Source: Clostridiaceae bacterium (GTDB lineage: Bacteria; Bacillota; Clostridia; Saccharofermentanales; DTU023). From it: a stretch of DNA of 15,891 nt. The notes below the pieces were generated by a model. The model saw only the letters and a list, made by a program, of their open reading frames with translations, had not been told where the DNA came from and did no database searches. The stretch covers positions 1-15,891 of the forward strand of contig JAAZGN010000111.1 of NCBI GenBank assembly GCA_012511185.1. Direction: 5' to 3'. The position numbers and the translations under genes are program-made. Of this stretch, positions 13,418-15,891 are shown in pieces; positions within the stretch are counted from its first letter, which is position 1, and the number at the start of each line of letters is the position of its first letter.

Positions 13418-14812
13418 ATGGCCAATAAGCAGCATGCCCTGGCGAAAATTGTCACCCTGGCTGGAAACAGAGGTTTCGTCTATCAGGGTTCTGAAATATA
13501 CGGGGGATTGGCCAATTCCTGGGATTACGGCCCCTACGGCACCAGCCTGAAACAGCGCATCAAAGAGGCTTGGTGGAAACGCTTTGTCGATACATGCCCG
13601 CTGAATGTTGGTTTGGATTCCAGTATTCTGATGAACCCGGACGTCTGGGCCGCCTCGGGTCATGTCGGAGGCTTTTCCGACCCCATGATCGACTGCAGAA
13701 AATGCAGGACGCGATGGCGCGCCGATCAGCTGATCGATGACTGGAACAAGAAACAGGGATTTGCCCTTTCGGCCGACGGGTGGACCAACGAGGGATACAT
13801 CGCCTATATCCGTGAACATGGCATCGTATGCCCCGCTTGCGGCGAACACGATTTTACCGATGTCCGCCAGTTCAATCTTATGTTTAAGACTTTTTTGGGC
13901 GTGACGGAAGATAATCAGTCCCAGCTTTACCTGCGGCCTGAAACAGCACAGGGGATTTTCATCAATTTCCGCAATGTCCAGCGGACTTCCCGGCGCAAGA
14001 TTCCTTTTGGCATCGCGCAGAGGGGCAAGTCCTTTCGCAACGAGATCACTCCAGGCAATTTTATTTTCAGAACCCGGGAGTTTGAGCAGATGGAGTTGGA
14101 GTTTTTCTGCGAGCCCGGAACCGACCTCGAATGGTTTGACTATTGGCGGACTTTTTGTTACCAGTGGCTCCTTGATCTGGGGATCTCGAAAGATCACCTG
14201 AGAATGCGCGATCACTCGAAAGAGGAGCTGTCTTTTTATTCACTGGCCACAACCGATATTGAATATCTCTATCCCTTTGGATGGGGTGAGTTGTGGGGGA
14301 TCGCTGACCGGACCGATTACGACTTGAAACAGCATATGGAGTTCTCCAAAGAGGATCTGCGCTATTTTGACCCTGAAAAAAACGAAAAATACATTCCCTG
14401 CGTCGTGGAGCCATCGCTTGGCACCGACCGTCTCCTGCTCGCCATCCTTGCCGAGGCTTACGACGAGGAGGAGTTGGACAATGGGGAAATCCGTACCGTT
14501 CTGCGTTTTCTGCCCGCCCTGGCCCCCGTTCAAATCGCTGTACTGCCCTTGTCGGGCAAATTGCGCGAAGGCGCGGAAAGCGTCTACCATGAACTGATCT
14601 GCCATTACCGGTGCGAATACGATGACCGCCAGTCAATTGGCCGCCGCTACCGTCGCCAGGATGAAATCGGCACGCCCTGTTGCGTGACCTTTGATTTTGA
14701 ATCACTGGAGGATCAGGCGGTAACGATCAGGGAACGGGACTCAATGGAACAGATCAGGCTCCCCATCGTTCGGCTTGTGGACTACTTTCGGGGAAAATTC
14801 GATCTACCGTAA
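13418..14812 (+). CDS. glyS: Glycyl-tRNA synthetase, dimeric (single-chain) type
   Basis: Class II aminoacyl-tRNA synthetase that charges tRNA-Gly. The 464-residue product is the length of the bacterial homodimeric GlyRS. It starts with the RGFVYQGSEIYGGLANSWDYG segment typical of that type. A zinc-ribbon follows, with CRKC (about residues 93-96) and CPAC (about 138-141), then the FNLMF strand. Class II motif 2 is FRNEITPGNFIFRTREFEQ and motif 3 is EPSLGTDRLLLA (about 331-342). The anticodon-binding domain carries SIGRRYRRQDEIGTPCCVTF. AGGAGTAGGA precedes the ATG at 13418. This is not the alpha2-beta2 GlyQ/GlyS enzyme. It probably shares the rpoZ promoter; no obvious promoter is seen in the 42-base gap. 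Confidence 0.97.
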   Translation: MANKQHALAKIVTLAGNRGFVYQGSEIYGGLANSWDYGPYGTSLKQRIKEAWWKRFVDTCPLNVGLDSSILMNPDVWAASGHVGGFSDPMIDCRKCRTRWRADQLIDDWNKKQGFALSADGWTNEGYIAYIREHGIVCPACGEHDFTDVRQFNLMFKTFLGVTEDNQSQLYLRPETAQGIFINFRNVQRTSRRKIPFGIAQRGKSFRNEITPGNFIFRTREFEQMELEFFCEPGTDLEWFDYWRTFCYQWLLDLGISKDHLRMRDHSKEELSFYSLATTDIEYLYPFGWGELWGIADRTDYDLKQHMEFSKEDLRYFDPEKNEKYIPCVVEPSLGTDRLLLAILAEAYDEEELDNGEIRTVLRFLPALAPVQIAVLPLSGKLREGAESVYHELICHYRCEYDDRQSIGRRYRRQDEIGTPCCVTFDFESLEDQAVTIRERDSMEQIRLPIVRLVDYFRGKFDLP

Positions 14813-14870
14813 CGGCTTGTGCTGTTGATGACGCCGGCGCGAGGCCCGGTGCTTGATGGATAAAAATTTG

Positions 14871-14894
14871 GGAGGATTTATGATGACGAAATAG
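14871..14894 (+). other. Ribosome binding site and four-codon mini-ORF ending in an amber codon, ahead of ppdK
   Basis: GGAGG (14871-14875) is ideally placed for ATG ATG ACG AAA TAG at 14880-14894. The frame then continues as GTC TAT ATG TTT TCG, which is the ppdK coding frame. M-T-K-stop-V-Y-M-F-S-E-G lines up with the known PPDK start M-A-K-W-V-Y-K-F-E-E-G of Clostridium symbiosum. The TAG thus sits where a Trp codon (TGG) would be, one G-to-A change away. It may be a nonsense change, a reinitiation device or a sequence error. Confidence 0.75.
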
Positions 14895-14900
14895 GTCTAT

Positions 14901-15891
14901 ATGTTTTCGGAAGGCGACGCTTCCATGCGCGATCTTCTCGGCGGCAAGGGGGCCAATCTGGCGGAGATGTCCGGACTCGGACTGCCCGTACCCAATGGCT
15001 TCATCGTAACAACCGAAGCCTGCAACCGCTACTATTCGGATGACCGGACGATCGCGTCCGAAATCCGCGACGAGATCTTTGACAGGCTTGCGGAAATGGA
15101 GCAGCAAACGGGTAAAATCTTCGGCGACCCCAGCCGCCCGCTCCTTTTATCGGTCCGCTCCGGTGCCCGTGCCTCCATGCCCGGGATGATGGACACCGTG
15201 CTGAATCTCGGCCTCAACGATGAGGTGGCGACCGGATTGGCCAAGCTTTCGGGCAACCGCCGTTTTGTCTTTGACAGCTACCGCCGCTTTATTATGATGT
15301 TTTCCGACGTGGTCATGGGCATTTCACGCAGCCATTACGAGGAGGCATTTGAGGCGGTTAAAAAAGAACGAGGTGTCGAAGCCGATCTCGATCTGGATGC
15401 AGACGACCTGGAGCGCATCGAAAACGAATTCAAGGCCATCTACGCGAGGGAAAAGGGTGAGCCTTTCCCGCAGGATGTCAGGAAGCAGCTGATCCTTTCC
15501 ATCGAAGCTGTGTTCCGTTCCTGGAATACCGAGCGTGCGGTTTATTACCGCAAGATGCATAACATTCCCGCTCATTGGGGAACAGCCGTCAACGTCCAGG
15601 AAATGGTCTACGGGAACATGGGAGAAACCTCGGGCACAGGCGTTGCCTTTTCACGAAACCCGGCGACCGGGGAGAACAAGCTCTACGGCGAAGACCTGAT
15701 GAACGCGCAGGGCGAAGACGTGGTGGCCGGCGTTCGCACCCCCCTCCCCATCGACCACCTGACCGAGCAGATGCCGGAGGTCTACCAGCAGTTTGCTCAC
15801 ATTGCCCACCAGCTGGAGCGTCACTACGGCGATATGCAGGACCTTGAGTTCGCCATTGAGCACAGAAAGCTCTTCATCCTCCAGCCGAGAA
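14901..15891 (+). CDS. ppdK: Pyruvate, phosphate dikinase, N-terminal part (runs off right edge)
   Basis: PPDK reversibly converts pyruvate, ATP and phosphate to phosphoenolpyruvate, AMP and pyrophosphate, and is common in anaerobes. The 330 codons in view cover the ATP-grasp nucleotide-binding domain. They include ASMRDLLGGKGANLAEMSGL at the start, VRSGARASMPGMMDTVLNLG, the DSYRRFIMMFSDVVMG segment, GTAVNVQEMVYGNMGETSGT and GVAFSRNPATGE, then NAQGEDVVAGVRTP, MQDLEFAIE and ILQPR at the edge. The central phosphohistidine and PEP domains lie outside the window. The best ribosome binding site serves ATG 14880, but that frame is stopped by TAG at 14892. The start given here is ATG 14901, six bases after that stop, with only a weak AGGT upstream. 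If the amber codon is an error or is read through, the gene starts at 14880 or 14883. Little is lost either way, because the conserved fold begins at about this point. Confidence 0.93.
   Translation, partial: MFSEGDASMRDLLGGKGANLAEMSGLGLPVPNGFIVTTEACNRYYSDDRTIASEIRDEIFDRLAEMEQQTGKIFGDPSRPLLLSVRSGARASMPGMMDTVLNLGLNDEVATGLAKLSGNRRFVFDSYRRFIMMFSDVVMGISRSHYEEAFEAVKKERGVEADLDLDADDLERIENEFKAIYAREKGEPFPQDVRKQLILSIEAVFRSWNTERAVYYRKMHNIPAHWGTAVNVQEMVYGNMGETSGTGVAFSRNPATGENKLYGEDLMNAQGEDVVAGVRTPLPIDHLTEQMPEVYQQFAHIAHQLERHYGDMQDLEFAIEHRKLFILQPR

Noticed and set aside
13004..14215. Long open frame (about 400 codons) on the minus strand opposite rpoZ and glyS
   Set aside because: It lies entirely antisense to clear rpoZ/glyS coding sequence, shows no recognisable domain, and is the expected by-product of GC-rich coding DNA.
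14813..14879. A separate promoter or terminator between glyS and ppdK
   Set aside because: No pair of hexamers with workable spacing and no hairpin followed by T residues could be found in this 67-base gap.
14880..15891. Genome-wide reassignment of TAG as a sense codon to explain the amber codon in ppdK
   Set aside because: folC, the gene at 1532, rplM and yicC all end naturally in TAG at conserved protein ends, so TAG acts as a stop in this genome.
14892..15891. ppdK as a dead pseudogene
   Set aside because: After the single TAG the frame is open to the window edge with every N-terminal PPDK motif intact, and an ATG lies six bases after the stop.
1..15891. CRISPR arrays, insertion sequences, tRNA genes, phage or toxin-antitoxin genes
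   Set aside because: No spaced direct repeats, transposase motifs, cloverleaf sequences or phage-like proteins were seen on either strand.

Overview
This window reads as a stretch of core chromosome from an anaerobic, Clostridia-like member of the Bacillota (Firmicutes). All genes lie on the + strand. The grounds for that placement are: a RemA homologue inside the conserved yicC-remA-gmk-rpoZ block, a single-chain dimeric-type glycyl-tRNA synthetase, pyruvate phosphate dikinase, an HPr/Crh-like protein with a Ser46-type site, and Gram-positive-style ribosome binding sites (AGGAG/GGAGG). GC content looks to be in the mid-50s by eye (not counted). Rank below class cannot be judged from the sequence alone. 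No mobile element, CRISPR array, tRNA or rRNA was seen, and no gene-free stretch exceeds about 175 bases.

Layout. (1) 1-1429: folC, with its start at or beyond the left edge. (2) 1455-5138: an extended -10 promoter drives a probable three-gene unit. It holds an unrecognised TPR/single-pass membrane protein, an intact full-length threonine-synthase homologue that has lost its catalytic lysine and all recognisable PLP-binding motifs, and a penicillin-binding D,D-carboxypeptidase. (3) 5227-6214: a strong promoter, a leader hairpin, rplM-rpsI and a hairpin terminator. (4) 6253-7920: tsaE-tsaB-rimI, overlapping end to end. This supplies two of the tRNA t6A-modification proteins plus the acetyltransferase that usually travels with them; tsaD is not adjacent. 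(5) 7966-12809: a near-consensus promoter overlapped by an inverted repeat, then an HPr-like protein without the phosphorylatable histidine, uvrC, a COG1768-type metallophosphoesterase, yicC, remA and gmk, with overlapping or near-abutting junctions from uvrC on. (6) 12790-15891: a strong promoter inside the 3' end of gmk, then rpoZ (with a long acidic tail), glyS and ppdK, which runs off the right edge.

Most of the genes are housekeeping: folate, ribosome, tRNA modification and charging, DNA repair, nucleotide and RNA metabolism. The parts that deserve a second look are the threonine synthase pseudoenzyme and its membrane-protein neighbour, the His-less HPr-like protein, the amber codon near the start of ppdK, and the extended omega subunit. 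I found no wholly new multi-gene system that I could defend. The closest candidate is the 1532-5138 unit, where two proteins without assignable activity sit directly upstream of a peptidoglycan carboxypeptidase.
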